Positions 53,416-61,289 of a DNA stretch of 64,000 bases are shown here, in pieces; the stretch's first letter is position 1, and the number at the start of each line of letters is the position of its first letter. Position numbers and translations under genes: made by a program. Location of the stretch: contig NZ_QQAV01000003.1 of assembly GCF_003350475.1 (NCBI RefSeq), positions 274,063 to 338,062 of the forward strand. Reading direction: 5' to 3'. The stretch is from Pseudacidovorax intermedius (lineage in GTDB: Bacteria; Pseudomonadota; Gammaproteobacteria; Burkholderiales; Burkholderiaceae_C). The notes beneath the pieces were generated by a model, which saw only the letters and a program-made list of their open reading frames with translations, was not told the origin of the DNA and ran no database searches.

Positions 53416-54347
53416 CCGAATCTCCGCAAACCGACGCGCGGGTGCTGCAGCTGCAGCAGCGCCTGCAGGCCGCCGAAGCGGAGGCTGCCCTGCTGCGGGA
53501 GGAGCTGGAAGAGACCAACCGCGGCGTGGTCGCCCTCTATGCCGAGCTGGACGAACAGGCGATCGCCCTCAAGCGCGCCACCGAACTCAAGAGCCGCTTT
53601 CTGTCGCACATGAGCCACGAGTTCCGCACGCCGGTCAATGCCATCCGCAGCATCGCGCGGTTGCTGAGCGACGAGGTGGACGGCCCGCTCTCCGACGAGC
53701 AGCGCCGGCAGGTGCAGTTCATCCAGACCTCGGCGCGCGAGTTCGCCGAGATGGTGGACGACCTGCTCGACCTGGCCAAGATCGAGGCCGGCCGCGTGGA
53801 GATCTCGCCGGCCTGGTTCGAGATGGTCGACCTGTTCTCGGCGCTGCGCGGCATGTTCCGGCCCATGCTGGAGAACCAGCAGGTCAGCCTCGCCTTCGAG
53901 GAGCCGAGCGACCTGCCGCGGCTGTACACCGACGACCGCAAGCTCTCGCAGATCCTGCGCAACTACGTCTCCAACGCCCTCAAGTTCACGCCGCAGGGCG
54001 AGGTGCGCGTGGCGGCCTGCCGCCTCGGCGAGGACCGGGTGCGCTTCTCGGTGAGCGACACCGGCATCGGCATCGCCCCGGAGCACCAGGCCTCGGTCTT
54101 CGACGACTTCTCGCAGGTGGATTCGCCGATGCAGAAGCGCCTGCGCGGCACCGGCCTGGGCCTGGCGCTGTGCCGCCAGCTGGCCGGCCTGCTGGGCGGC
54201 GAAGTGGGCGTGGAGAGCGAACTGGGCCGCGGCTCCACCTTCTGGCTCACCCTGCCGATGCAGCTGCCGGATGCGCCGGCGCCCGCGCCCGCGCGCACGG
54301 GCGCGCCTGCCGATCAGCCGGAGGTCGCGTGGAAACCACCCGTGTGA
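53412..54347 (+). CDS. Soluble histidine kinase of the stressosome operon
   Basis: 311 residues, no membrane span and no recognisable sensor. A coiled coil (residues 10-60, rich in LQQRLQAAEAEAALLREELE) leads directly to HisKA FLSHMSHEFRTPVNAIRSIA and HATPase NYVSNALKFTP, SDTGIGIAPE, GTGLGLALCRQLA. The coiled coil may receive its signal from the stressosome. The ATG overlaps the preceding stop as ATGA, so it is translated with the Rsb proteins. C-terminal 30 residues are proline-rich. Confidence 0.9.
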   Translation: MTESPQTDARVLQLQQRLQAAEAEAALLREELEETNRGVVALYAELDEQAIALKRATELKSRFLSHMSHEFRTPVNAIRSIARLLSDEVDGPLSDEQRRQVQFIQTSAREFAEMVDDLLDLAKIEAGRVEISPAWFEMVDLFSALRGMFRPMLENQQVSLAFEEPSDLPRLYTDDRKLSQILRNYVSNALKFTPQGEVRVAACRLGEDRVRFSVSDTGIGIAPEHQASVFDDFSQVDSPMQKRLRGTGLGLALCRQLAGLLGGEVGVESELGRGSTFWLTLPMQLPDAPAPAPARTGAPADQPEVAWKPPV

Positions 54348-56320
54348 TCCACACCACCATCGACCGGGGTGCCCACCGCATCCTGGTGGTGGACGACCAT
54401 CCGACCACGCGCTACTCGACCGCTCGCACGCTGCGCGCGGCCGGCTTCGCCACCGAGGAGGCGGCCTCCGGCGGCCAGGCACTGGCGCTGGCCGCCCAGG
54501 GCATGTCGGCGCTGGTGCTGGACGTGCACCTGCCCGACGTGGACGGCTTCGAGGTCTGCCGGCTTTTGCGCGAGGACCCGCGCACCGCCAGCCTGCCGGT
54601 GATCCACCTGTCGGCCACCTTCGTCCAGGACCGCGACAAGGTGGCCGGCCTCAACGCCGGCGCCGACGCCTACCTGGTGCACCCGGCCGAGCCCGCGGTG
54701 CTGGTGGCCACGCTGCAGGCGCTGATCCGCGCGCGCAGCGCCGAGGACCGGCTGCGCCAGAGCGAGAGCCGCTTCCGCGCCATCTATAACCAGGTGCCCG
54801 ACGGCATGGCGCTGCTGGATGCGCAGGGGCGGCTGGATGACGTGAATCCGGCCCTGGCCCATCTTCTGGGCCGCACGCCCGACGCACTGGTGGGCGTGCG
54901 CCTGTCCACCCTGGCCCAGGTGGCCGCCGCGGCGCAGGTGCAGGCGTTCGTGGCGCAGGCCGCGGAGGCGGCGCCGGGCAGTACCAGCAGCGTGTGGCGG
55001 GCGGAGTTTCCGCTGCTGCATGCCGACGGGCACGAGATCCCGCTGGCCTGGAGCCTGTCGCCCCACGGCCCCACCGGCCTGCTGGTGGCGGTGGCCGTCG
55101 ACATCTCCGAGCGCCTCGCCCTGGAGCAGGCCCGCCAGGAGGTGCTGGAACGCGAGCAGGCGGCCCGGGCGTTGGCCGAGCGCCACAGCCGCACCAAGGA
55201 CGACTTCGTGGCCGTGCTCTCGCACGAGCTGCGCACCCCGCTCAACGCCATCAGCGGCTGGGTCCACATCCTGCAGAAGCATGGCGGGCGGCCCGACCTG
55301 ATGGCGAAGGCGCTGGACGCCATCGCCCGCAGCGTGAAGGCGCAGAGCCGCATCATCTCGGACATCCTCGACGTCTCCCGCGTCAACGCCGGCAAGCTGC
55401 GGCTGCACCGCGAATGGACCGACCCGCTGGAACTGACCCAGGCCGCCGTGGATGCGCTCAAGGACGACATCGCCGCGCGCGGCCTGACGGTCGCGCTGCA
55501 GGCCGACGAGCCGGCGCGCCAGAGCGCCTGGCTGGACCCGACGCGCTTCCAGCAGATCGTGTGGAACCTGCTGAACAACGCGATCAAGTTCTCGGCGCAC
55601 GGCGGCCGCATCGACGTGGTGCTGCGGCGCGAAGGCCGGCAGCTGACGCTGCAGGTGCAGGACCACGGCAAGGGCATTGCTCCGGACTTCCTGCCCCATC
55701 TTTTCGACCGCTTTGCGCAGAGCGACGGCCCCGACAACCGGCTGCACGGCGGCCTGGGACTGGGCCTGTCGATCGTCAGGCGGCTGGCCGAGCTGCATGG
55801 CGGCGCCGTGCAGGCCTTCAGCGAGGGTGAAGGCCGTGGGGCCCGCCTGGTGGTCGAGCTGGACGTGGCGCCCGAGAACCAGCCCGAGCCCGCCAGCGCC
55901 GAGCCAACAGTCGATGGCGCTCAGGCGCCCCACCGCGACCGGCCCCTTGCGGGCCACGACGTCCTGGCGGTGGAGGACAACCCCGACGCCGCCGAGATGC
56001 TGCAGGTGGTGCTGCACGAGGCGGGCGCACAGGTGCGCGTGGTGCACGACCACGACAGCGCCCTGGAGGCGCTGCGCGAGCGCTGGCCCAGCCTGCTGGC
56101 CAGCGACATCGGCCTGCCCGGCCGCGACGGCTACGAGCTGGTGCGCGCGCTGCGTCGGCTGGAGGCCGAGGGCGGCCGCCCGCGCGTGCGCTGCGTGGCG
56201 CTCACGGCCTTCTCGCGTCCGCAGGACCGCGACCGGGCGCTGGAGGCGGGCTTCGACGCCCATGTGTCGAAACCGCTGGACACGCATGCGCTGCTGGCGG
56301 CGCTTCGGGGCGGCGGCTGA
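54329..56320 (+). CDS. Hybrid histidine kinase, REC-PAS-HisKA-HATPase-REC
   Basis: 663 residues from a GTG with GGAGG five bases upstream. First receiver (15-135): ILVVDDHPTTRYSTARTL, phospho-Asp in LVLDVHLPDVDG, but YLVHPAEP has His in place of the invariant Lys. PAS (about 150-270: IYNQVPDGMALLDAQGRLDD). HisKA: FVAVLSHELRTPLNAISGWV; HATPase: NLLNNAIKFS, DHGKGIAPD, GGLGLGLSIV. Last receiver (540-660) is complete (LAVEDNPDAAEM, ASDIGLPGRDG, VSKPLD). Overlaps the previous kinase by 19 bases. Last gene of the block. Confidence 0.92.
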   Translation: METTRVIHTTIDRGAHRILVVDDHPTTRYSTARTLRAAGFATEEAASGGQALALAAQGMSALVLDVHLPDVDGFEVCRLLREDPRTASLPVIHLSATFVQDRDKVAGLNAGADAYLVHPAEPAVLVATLQALIRARSAEDRLRQSESRFRAIYNQVPDGMALLDAQGRLDDVNPALAHLLGRTPDALVGVRLSTLAQVAAAAQVQAFVAQAAEAAPGSTSSVWRAEFPLLHADGHEIPLAWSLSPHGPTGLLVAVAVDISERLALEQARQEVLEREQAARALAERHSRTKDDFVAVLSHELRTPLNAISGWVHILQKHGGRPDLMAKALDAIARSVKAQSRIISDILDVSRVNAGKLRLHREWTDPLELTQAAVDALKDDIAARGLTVALQADEPARQSAWLDPTRFQQIVWNLLNNAIKFSAHGGRIDVVLRREGRQLTLQVQDHGKGIAPDFLPHLFDRFAQSDGPDNRLHGGLGLGLSIVRRLAELHGGAVQAFSEGEGRGARLVVELDVAPENQPEPASAEPTVDGAQAPHRDRPLAGHDVLAVEDNPDAAEMLQVVLHEAGAQVRVVHDHDSALEALRERWPSLLASDIGLPGRDGYELVRALRRLEAEGGRPRVRCVALTAFSRPQDRDRALEAGFDAHVSKPLDTHALLAALRGGG

Positions 56321-56366
56321 GCCGTCGGCGCTCGCGTGAGACCCGCGCGAGCCTCCTTTAGACTGC

Positions 56367-56378
56367 GCAGAATTCTGC
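56367..56378. promoter_or_regulatory. Palindromic candidate operator of the toxin-antitoxin pair
   Basis: GCAGAATTCTGC is a perfect 12-bp palindrome 19 bp before the antitoxin start, just downstream of a -10-like TAGACT (56359-56364). Phd/RelB-type antitoxins repress their own promoter at such sites. AAGGAG follows as ribosome site. Confidence 0.5.
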
Positions 56379-56396
56379 AATCTCAAGGAGCCGCTC

Positions 56397-56720
56397 ATGG
56401 GCTTTTCAGCCAGCGACGTCGTGCCTTTCACCCAGGCCCGCGCCAACCTCTCGGAACTGGCCGATCAGGCCAAGGCCGGCGCCGAGAAGATCATCACCAA
56501 GAACGGTGAAAGCTACGTCGCCCTCATCGATGCCGACCGGCTGGACTACTACCACCGCCTGGAGCGCGAGCGCATCCATCTGCTGCTGATCGACGATGCC
56601 CGGCGCGGCATTGCCGACATCGAGGCCGGCCGCACCTACGGTGCCGATGCGGCCCTTGCCCAGCTTCAACAGCGCCGCGCGGCCGTCCCCACTGGCAAAG
56701 CCGCCAAGAAGCGTGGCTGA
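56397..56720 (+). CDS. Phd/YefM-type antitoxin
   Basis: 107 residues. The N-terminal half (VVPFTQARANLSELADQAKA and KIITKNGESYVALIDADRL) is the Phd/YefM DNA-binding fold. The C-terminal half (LLLIDDARRGIADIEAGRTY) would wrap the toxin. Antitoxin genes come first in such pairs, as here, with an 8-base overlap with the toxin gene. Preceded by AAGGAG. Confidence 0.88.
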   Translation: MGFSASDVVPFTQARANLSELADQAKAGAEKIITKNGESYVALIDADRLDYYHRLERERIHLLLIDDARRGIADIEAGRTYGADAALAQLQQRRAAVPTGKAAKKRG

Positions 56721-57114
56721 GGCTCTGCATCGGGTCGAACTGACCGCGAGCTTCCTGGAGCGGCTGGACGCCATCGAGACCTTTCTGACAGAAGCCGACG
56801 CGGCATTCGCCTTCGATGATCTGCTGGCCGGCCTGCGTGCCACGGTCATCCCCAATCTGGCCCGGTTCCCCCGCATCGGCCGGCGCTACCTGGACAACCC
56901 GCCGCAGTCGGCCGAAGCACTGGCCCAACTCGCAGCACTGCCAGCCGGCACAGCCAGTGCTCTGCGCGAGTACCTGCATGGCGACTACCTGATGCTCTAC
57001 ACCGTCTTGGACGCCAGTGCGACGGTCTATCTGCTGTCCATCCGGCACCACCGCCAGCTTTCATTCGACTTCGCCCGCCTGTGGCCGGGCGCCAACGCGC
57101 AGGAGCGGCGCTGA
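56713..57114 (+). CDS. RelE/ParE-superfamily toxin
   Basis: 133 residues from the GTG overlapping the antitoxin stop. HRVELTASFLERLDAIETFL opens the ParE/RelE fold; FPRIGRRYLDNPP, REYLHGDYLMLYTVL and VYLLSIRHHRQLSFDF supply the sheet and the C-terminal basic and aromatic residues. It is somewhat longer than the typical 95-100. Target (gyrase or ribosomal mRNA) cannot be decided from sequence. Confidence 0.82.
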   Translation: MAEALHRVELTASFLERLDAIETFLTEADAAFAFDDLLAGLRATVIPNLARFPRIGRRYLDNPPQSAEALAQLAALPAGTASALREYLHGDYLMLYTVLDASATVYLLSIRHHRQLSFDFARLWPGANAQERR

Positions 57115-57157
57115 GCTTGTATGAGGCTTTGATCACAATGCATTCGAAAGGCACCCC

Positions 57158-58261
57158 ATGAAGATCGACACCATCAGCGTCGAGGGCTACAAGTCCTTTG
57201 CCAAAGTCGATCAGTTCGCTCTGGGCAACCTGAACGTGCTGATTGGCGCGAACGGGGCGGGCAAGAGCAACTTCCTGTCGCTCTTCCGTCTGCTGACGGC
57301 TGCCTCGCAAGGCAACTTGCAAACCTACGTCAAATCGCAGGGCGGCCCCGACGTGCTGCTGCATGGCGGACGCAAAAGGACGCCCCAACTCAGCATCGCC
57401 TTGAGGTTCCGGCCTAATGGCTCGGTCGTCAATGGATACGACATCACGCTCGCGCCAACAGCAGACAACCGCTTCCAATTCGTCCGCGAAGTGCCTTGGA
57501 TCGACGGTGACTTCGGAATCACACGCTATCAACTAGGCAGCGCCCATGAAGAGGCGCGGCTGTTGGCAGATACACGCCAGGTAAGCCAATACGTGGCGCG
57601 ATGGATGAAGAGCTGGCAGCAGTTCCATTTCCACGACACGAGCGAAGGCGCTGCCGTCAAGCTGCCCCACCCGAGCAATGACAACCTTCGGCTGAAGCCC
57701 CAAGCGGACAATCTCGCGGCCTACCTTTACCGCCTTCGCGCGCTGCGGTCGCATCAGGCCGCCTATCAGCGCATCGTCGACACGGTCAAGCTCGCAGCAC
57801 CGTTTTTCGGTGGTTTCGTGGATCGGGCGCCGATGCCCAATACGGTTGAACTGGAATGGTTCGAGCAGAGCGATCCCGAGACGCCGTACCGGGCCCACAC
57901 GCTTTCGGACGGCACGCTGCGCTTCATCTGTCTGACGACGCTGCTGTTGCAACCATCGCATTTGTTGCCAGACACCATCCTGATCGACGAGCCGGAGCTG
58001 GGGTTGCACCCATTCGCCATCAATCTGCTGGCGGACATGATGAAAGAGTTGGCCCAAACCAAGCAGTTGATCGTCTCCACTCAGTCGGTCGAACTGCTGA
58101 ATGCCATGGAGCCGAAGGATGTGGTGGTGGCGCAGCGCGTGGACGGGGCCACGACCCTCGAGCGCCTGGATGCCGAGGAACTCCGAGGTTGGCTCGATGA
58201 CTACCAGAGCCTGGGCGAGCTATGGAAGCGCAATGTGATTGGTGGGAGGCCCAGTCTGTGA
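57158..58261 (+). CDS. AAA/SMC-like ATPase, possible defence protein
   Basis: 367 residues of the OLD/RecF-like ABC ATPase class. Walker A GANGAGKS at residues 30-37; signature-like THTLSDGTLRFICLTTLLLQ; Walker B ILIDEPELGLHP; then IVSTQSVELLNAM, where Gln replaces the usual His of the STHSP switch. Codon use and base composition are less GC-rich than the neighbouring genes, a sign of transfer. Its stop overlaps the next gene start. The pairing with a DUF4276 protein resembles ATPase-Toprim anti-phage pairs. Confidence 0.85.
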   Translation: MKIDTISVEGYKSFAKVDQFALGNLNVLIGANGAGKSNFLSLFRLLTAASQGNLQTYVKSQGGPDVLLHGGRKRTPQLSIALRFRPNGSVVNGYDITLAPTADNRFQFVREVPWIDGDFGITRYQLGSAHEEARLLADTRQVSQYVARWMKSWQQFHFHDTSEGAAVKLPHPSNDNLRLKPQADNLAAYLYRLRALRSHQAAYQRIVDTVKLAAPFFGGFVDRAPMPNTVELEWFEQSDPETPYRAHTLSDGTLRFICLTTLLLQPSHLLPDTILIDEPELGLHPFAINLLADMMKELAQTKQLIVSTQSVELLNAMEPKDVVVAQRVDGATTLERLDAEELRGWLDDYQSLGELWKRNVIGGRPSL

Positions 58262-58932
58262 TGCGTCGCGTGGTAGTGGTGTGTGAAGGCCAGACCGAAG
58301 AAGCCTTCATCTCTCGGGTGCTGTTCCCGGCGTTCGCAGCGGATGGCATTCACCTTCAAGGCATCACTGTCGAGACGTCGCCAGGTCACAAGGGTGGGGC
58401 GATGAGCTATGCCCGCTTGCGCCCGGCATTGCGCAATGCGTTGGCGAGCAATCGCGTCGTGGCCGTCACGACGTTGATCGATCTTTACAAGCTGGATTCC
58501 CAGTTTCCGGGCTATGCCACGGTACAGCCTCACTCCAGCTTGGCCGCTCGCCTTCAGACCTTGGAGAGCGAACTGCATGCCGACGTGGTGGCTCACTGTG
58601 GATGCCACCCGAATCGATTCATCGCCCACATCCAGCCACACGAATTCGAAGCGCTCCTATTCAGCGATGTCGCCAGCCTGGCTTCCGTCGAGGAAGGCTG
58701 GTCGGCGGCGCTGCCGGATCTCGTCAAGGCCCGGTCGGCGGTGACGACGCCCGAAGAACTCAACGATGGCCACAAGACCAAACCGTCCGCTCGACTGGAG
58801 GCCTTGCTGCGCAGCCCGTCCTATCGAAAGCTCCGTCACGGACCCATTGCCGCCGAGCGCATCGGGCTGGCTCGGATGGAGGCCGAATGCCTGCACTTCG
58901 CTGCATGGGTGGCCAAGCTGCGCCGGCTTTGA
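58261..58932 (+). CDS. DUF4276-family protein, Toprim-like, partner of the AAA ATPase
   Basis: 223 residues. It opens with MRRVVVVCEGQTEEAFISRV, resembling the first strand and catalytic Glu of Toprim domains (EGxTE). VTTLIDLYKLDSQFPGY holds the acidic pair expected later, and HIQPHEFEALLFSD is the DUF4276 signature. Start taken at the ATG sharing its A with the ATPase stop. In PARIS and OLD-type systems an ATPase controls such a Toprim nuclease or toxin; function here is inferred. Lower GC than flanks. Confidence 0.8.
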   Translation: MRRVVVVCEGQTEEAFISRVLFPAFAADGIHLQGITVETSPGHKGGAMSYARLRPALRNALASNRVVAVTTLIDLYKLDSQFPGYATVQPHSSLAARLQTLESELHADVVAHCGCHPNRFIAHIQPHEFEALLFSDVASLASVEEGWSAALPDLVKARSAVTTPEELNDGHKTKPSARLEALLRSPSYRKLRHGPIAAERIGLARMEAECLHFAAWVAKLRRL

Positions 58933-58986
58933 GGGCGCCTGCCTCGAACAGCTCCTCGACATCCAGCGCAGCAGCGACGCCGCCCC

Positions 58987-59976
58987 TCACTCCACCCGCA
59001 GCCGCGCCGTCCTCGCCAGCGCCTGCCAGCTGTCCATGTCGCGCCAGACCGTCGCGCTGAATTCCTCGGCCGACTTCAGCGGGGGGCGCGGCATGTTCTG
59101 CGCCGCGAACTTCTGCACCACCTCCGGCGTCGCCAGGATGCGGTTGATCTCGCGGTTGAGCCGCTGCACCACCGCCGGTGGCGTGCCGGCCGGCACGAAG
59201 ACGCCATACCAGCCATCGACGTCGAAGCGGTAGCCCTGCTCGGTGAGCGTGGGCACCTCCGGCAGGGCCGGACCACGGGCGGAGCCGGTGCAGCCCAGGG
59301 CCAGCAGCTTGCCGGCGCGGATGTGCGGCACCGGCGAGGCGATGTCGACGAAGCCCACGCCGATGGTGTTGGCCAGCAAATCGGCCACCAGCGGCGAGAC
59401 GCCCTTGTACGGCACATGGGGCATGACCAGCCCGTATTCCGACTTGATGCCTTCCATCACCAGGTGACCGGTGGAGCCGCTGCCCCAGGAGCCATAGGCG
59501 ATGCGGTCCGGCTGCGCCCGCGCGGCGCGCACCAGGTCGGCCAACGAGCGCAGACCGGTGGCCGGATTCGCCACCAGCAGCACGCCGGCCGATCCCACCT
59601 GCGCCACCGGTTGCAGGTCCTTGCGGGCGTCGTAGGGCATGCGTGGCTGGATCACCGGATTGATGGCGATGGCCGACGAGGGCGACAGCAGCAGCGTATA
59701 GCCGTCCGCCGCGGCGCGCGCCACGGCCTCATTGCCGATCAGCCCGTTGGCGCCGGCCCGGTTGTCGACCACCACCGGCTGGCCCAGGGCTTCCTGCAGG
59801 TTCACGGCCAGCAGGCGGGCGAAGATGTCGGAGCCGGCACCGGGCGGGCCGGGCACCACCAGCTTGAGCGGCCGTTGCGGCCAGGCGTCGGACTGGGCAT
59901 GGGCCATCGCGGGATGCAGGCCCAGCAGCGCGGCGGCGGTGAGCAGGTGCCGGCGATTGCAGATCGGCTCGTTCAT
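58987..59976 (-). CDS. Bug-family periplasmic solute receptor, third copy
   Basis: 329 residues. Signal peptide with basic start NEPICNRRHLLTAAALLGLH then PAMAHA. Mature part: WPQRPLKLVVPGPPGAGSD and VVVDNRAGANGLIGNEAV, the Bug motifs. The second of two ATGs (59976) is chosen because GGAG lies 8 bases upstream; the first (59982) would have it 2 bases away. Last gene of the minus-strand catabolic operon, so its ligand is probably the substrate of that pathway. No TctA/TctB genes nearby. Confidence 0.9.
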   Translation of the reverse strand: MNEPICNRRHLLTAAALLGLHPAMAHAQSDAWPQRPLKLVVPGPPGAGSDIFARLLAVNLQEALGQPVVVDNRAGANGLIGNEAVARAAADGYTLLLSPSSAIAINPVIQPRMPYDARKDLQPVAQVGSAGVLLVANPATGLRSLADLVRAARAQPDRIAYGSWGSGSTGHLVMEGIKSEYGLVMPHVPYKGVSPLVADLLANTIGVGFVDIASPVPHIRAGKLLALGCTGSARGPALPEVPTLTEQGYRFDVDGWYGVFVPAGTPPAVVQRLNREINRILATPEVVQKFAAQNMPRPPLKSAEEFSATVWRDMDSWQALARTARLRVE

Positions 59977-59978
59977 GG

Positions 59979-61289
59979 TCATGTCTCCGGGTTTGGGATC
60001 GTTGTCGTCGCCGCGGCGGCCCGCAGCCATTGGCCGGTGAGGAAGCGCGAACGCGGGCCGGCCACGAAGGCCAGCAATGCCTGCGTGGCGGCATCCACGC
60101 CGGGCCCGTCGATGGCCACGGCATTGATGCGCAGGCCCTGGCTGCCCCATTCGGCGGCCAGCGTGTGCAGCAGCATGCGGGCGGCGGCGGGGTCGCCGGC
60201 CTGGGCCCAGGGCAGCGCGGGCACCGCGGCCGGCACCAGCAATGTCAGGCTGGCCTGGGCCGTGTGCGCGTGCCGGAAGCGCCGTGCGGCGGCCTGCAAG
60301 GTGGCCAGCCACTGCCCCGGAGCGGCCGTCATCAGGCTCGCATCGAGCATGGCCGGATAGTCGCCCGTGGCCGTGGCCGTGGCCGTGCCCGTGGTCGTGC
60401 CGGCGTCGTGCGGGGTGCAGGCCATGTCCAGCGGCGGCAGCGGCGCCTGGGCCGGTGGCAGCGGCTGGCTGCCCCCGCACACCGACGATCCGCCGTCCAG
60501 CACCAGCAACTGGCCGGACAGCGGCCTGGCGCCCTCGCCCGCCAGAAAGTACAGCGCCTCGGCCATGTCCTCCGGCTCGGCCATATGGCCCAGCGGGATC
60601 TTGGCCGTGGCCTGCGCGGGCACCAGACGGCCGCTGTCGATCAGCTGCTGCACCAGCTCGGTCCGCACGAAGCCCGGCGCCAGCGCGGTGACCGTCCAGT
60701 CCGGGCGCGCCTGTGCCAGGGCGCGGGTCTGGGCGATCAGAGCAGCCTTGCTGGGGCTGTAGAGGCCGCGCCAGGGAATGGCGCGCAGGCCCGCACCGGA
60801 GGCCACGTTGACGATGCGCGCGCCGGGACGCAGCCTTGGGGTGTAGGCCTGCACCAGCCGCGCGGGCGCTTCGAGGTTGAGGGCCAGCAGGCGTTGGCCT
60901 TCGGCGTCGAGCGCATCGCGTCCGCCGGCCGACATGCCGGCGTTGTTGATCAGTGCATCGAGCGGCGGCAGGTCGGCCCCCAGCGCGGCGATCTGCGCGG
61001 CGTCGCACAGATCGACGGCGCGGACCTGCGGCGCGGGCGCTTCAGCCGGCCAATCGGCGGCCAGTTGCGCGAGGCGCGCGGCGTCGGCATCGACAAGCAC
61101 GCAGTGCCAGCCATCGCGCGCGAGCCGCAGCGCGGTGGCGCGGCCGATGCCCGCGGCCGCGCCGGTGATGAGCACGTGGCGCGACGCCGCGCCGCCCAAG
61201 GGCCCGGTGGCCGCAGGGGCGAAGCCGCTTGCGACCTCGCCTGGGCCGGGCACGCGGTCCGGCGCTGCCGGGTGCCTACCCCTCGTCAT
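59979..61289 (-). CDS. Tandem short-chain dehydrogenase/reductase, second domain degenerate
   Basis: 436 residues, nearly twice the family length. Domain 1 (about 35-275) is a complete SDR: HVLITGAAAGIGRATALRLA, LINNAGMSAGG, Ser in IVNVASGAG, Tyr-x-x-x-Lys in GLYSPSKAALIAQ, APGFVRTELV, LSGQLLVLDGGSS. A low-complexity Thr/Ala linker follows, encoded by hexanucleotide repeats. Domain 2 (about 310-430) keeps only the later SDR parts (MLLHTLAAEWGSQGLRINAV; FLTGQWLRAAA) and lacks the cofactor motif and catalytic residues. It starts in an ATGA overlap with the SnoaL-like gene. Confidence 0.85.
   Translation of the reverse strand: MTRGRHPAAPDRVPGPGEVASGFAPAATGPLGGAASRHVLITGAAAGIGRATALRLARDGWHCVLVDADAARLAQLAADWPAEAPAPQVRAVDLCDAAQIAALGADLPPLDALINNAGMSAGGRDALDAEGQRLLALNLEAPARLVQAYTPRLRPGARIVNVASGAGLRAIPWRGLYSPSKAALIAQTRALAQARPDWTVTALAPGFVRTELVQQLIDSGRLVPAQATAKIPLGHMAEPEDMAEALYFLAGEGARPLSGQLLVLDGGSSVCGGSQPLPPAQAPLPPLDMACTPHDAGTTTGTATATATGDYPAMLDASLMTAAPGQWLATLQAAARRFRHAHTAQASLTLLVPAAVPALPWAQAGDPAAARMLLHTLAAEWGSQGLRINAVAIDGPGVDAATQALLAFVAGPRSRFLTGQWLRAAAATTTIPNPET
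60365..60400. repeat. Hexanucleotide repeat tract inside the tandem SDR gene
   Basis: Six consecutive units of CCGTGG or one-base variants. On the coding (minus) strand it specifies alternating Thr and Ala in the linker between the two SDR domains. The tract length is a multiple of three, so copy-number change by one unit adds or removes two residues without shifting the frame. Confidence 0.7.

Noticed and set aside
56321-58986. Integrated phage or transposon as carrier of the toxin-antitoxin and ATPase genes
   Set aside because: No integrase, transposase, terminal inverted repeats or attachment-site duplication was seen in or around the segment.
60365-60400. Short regular repeats considered as a CRISPR remnant
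   Set aside because: Units are 6 bp, contiguous and in frame inside a coding region; no spacers exist.
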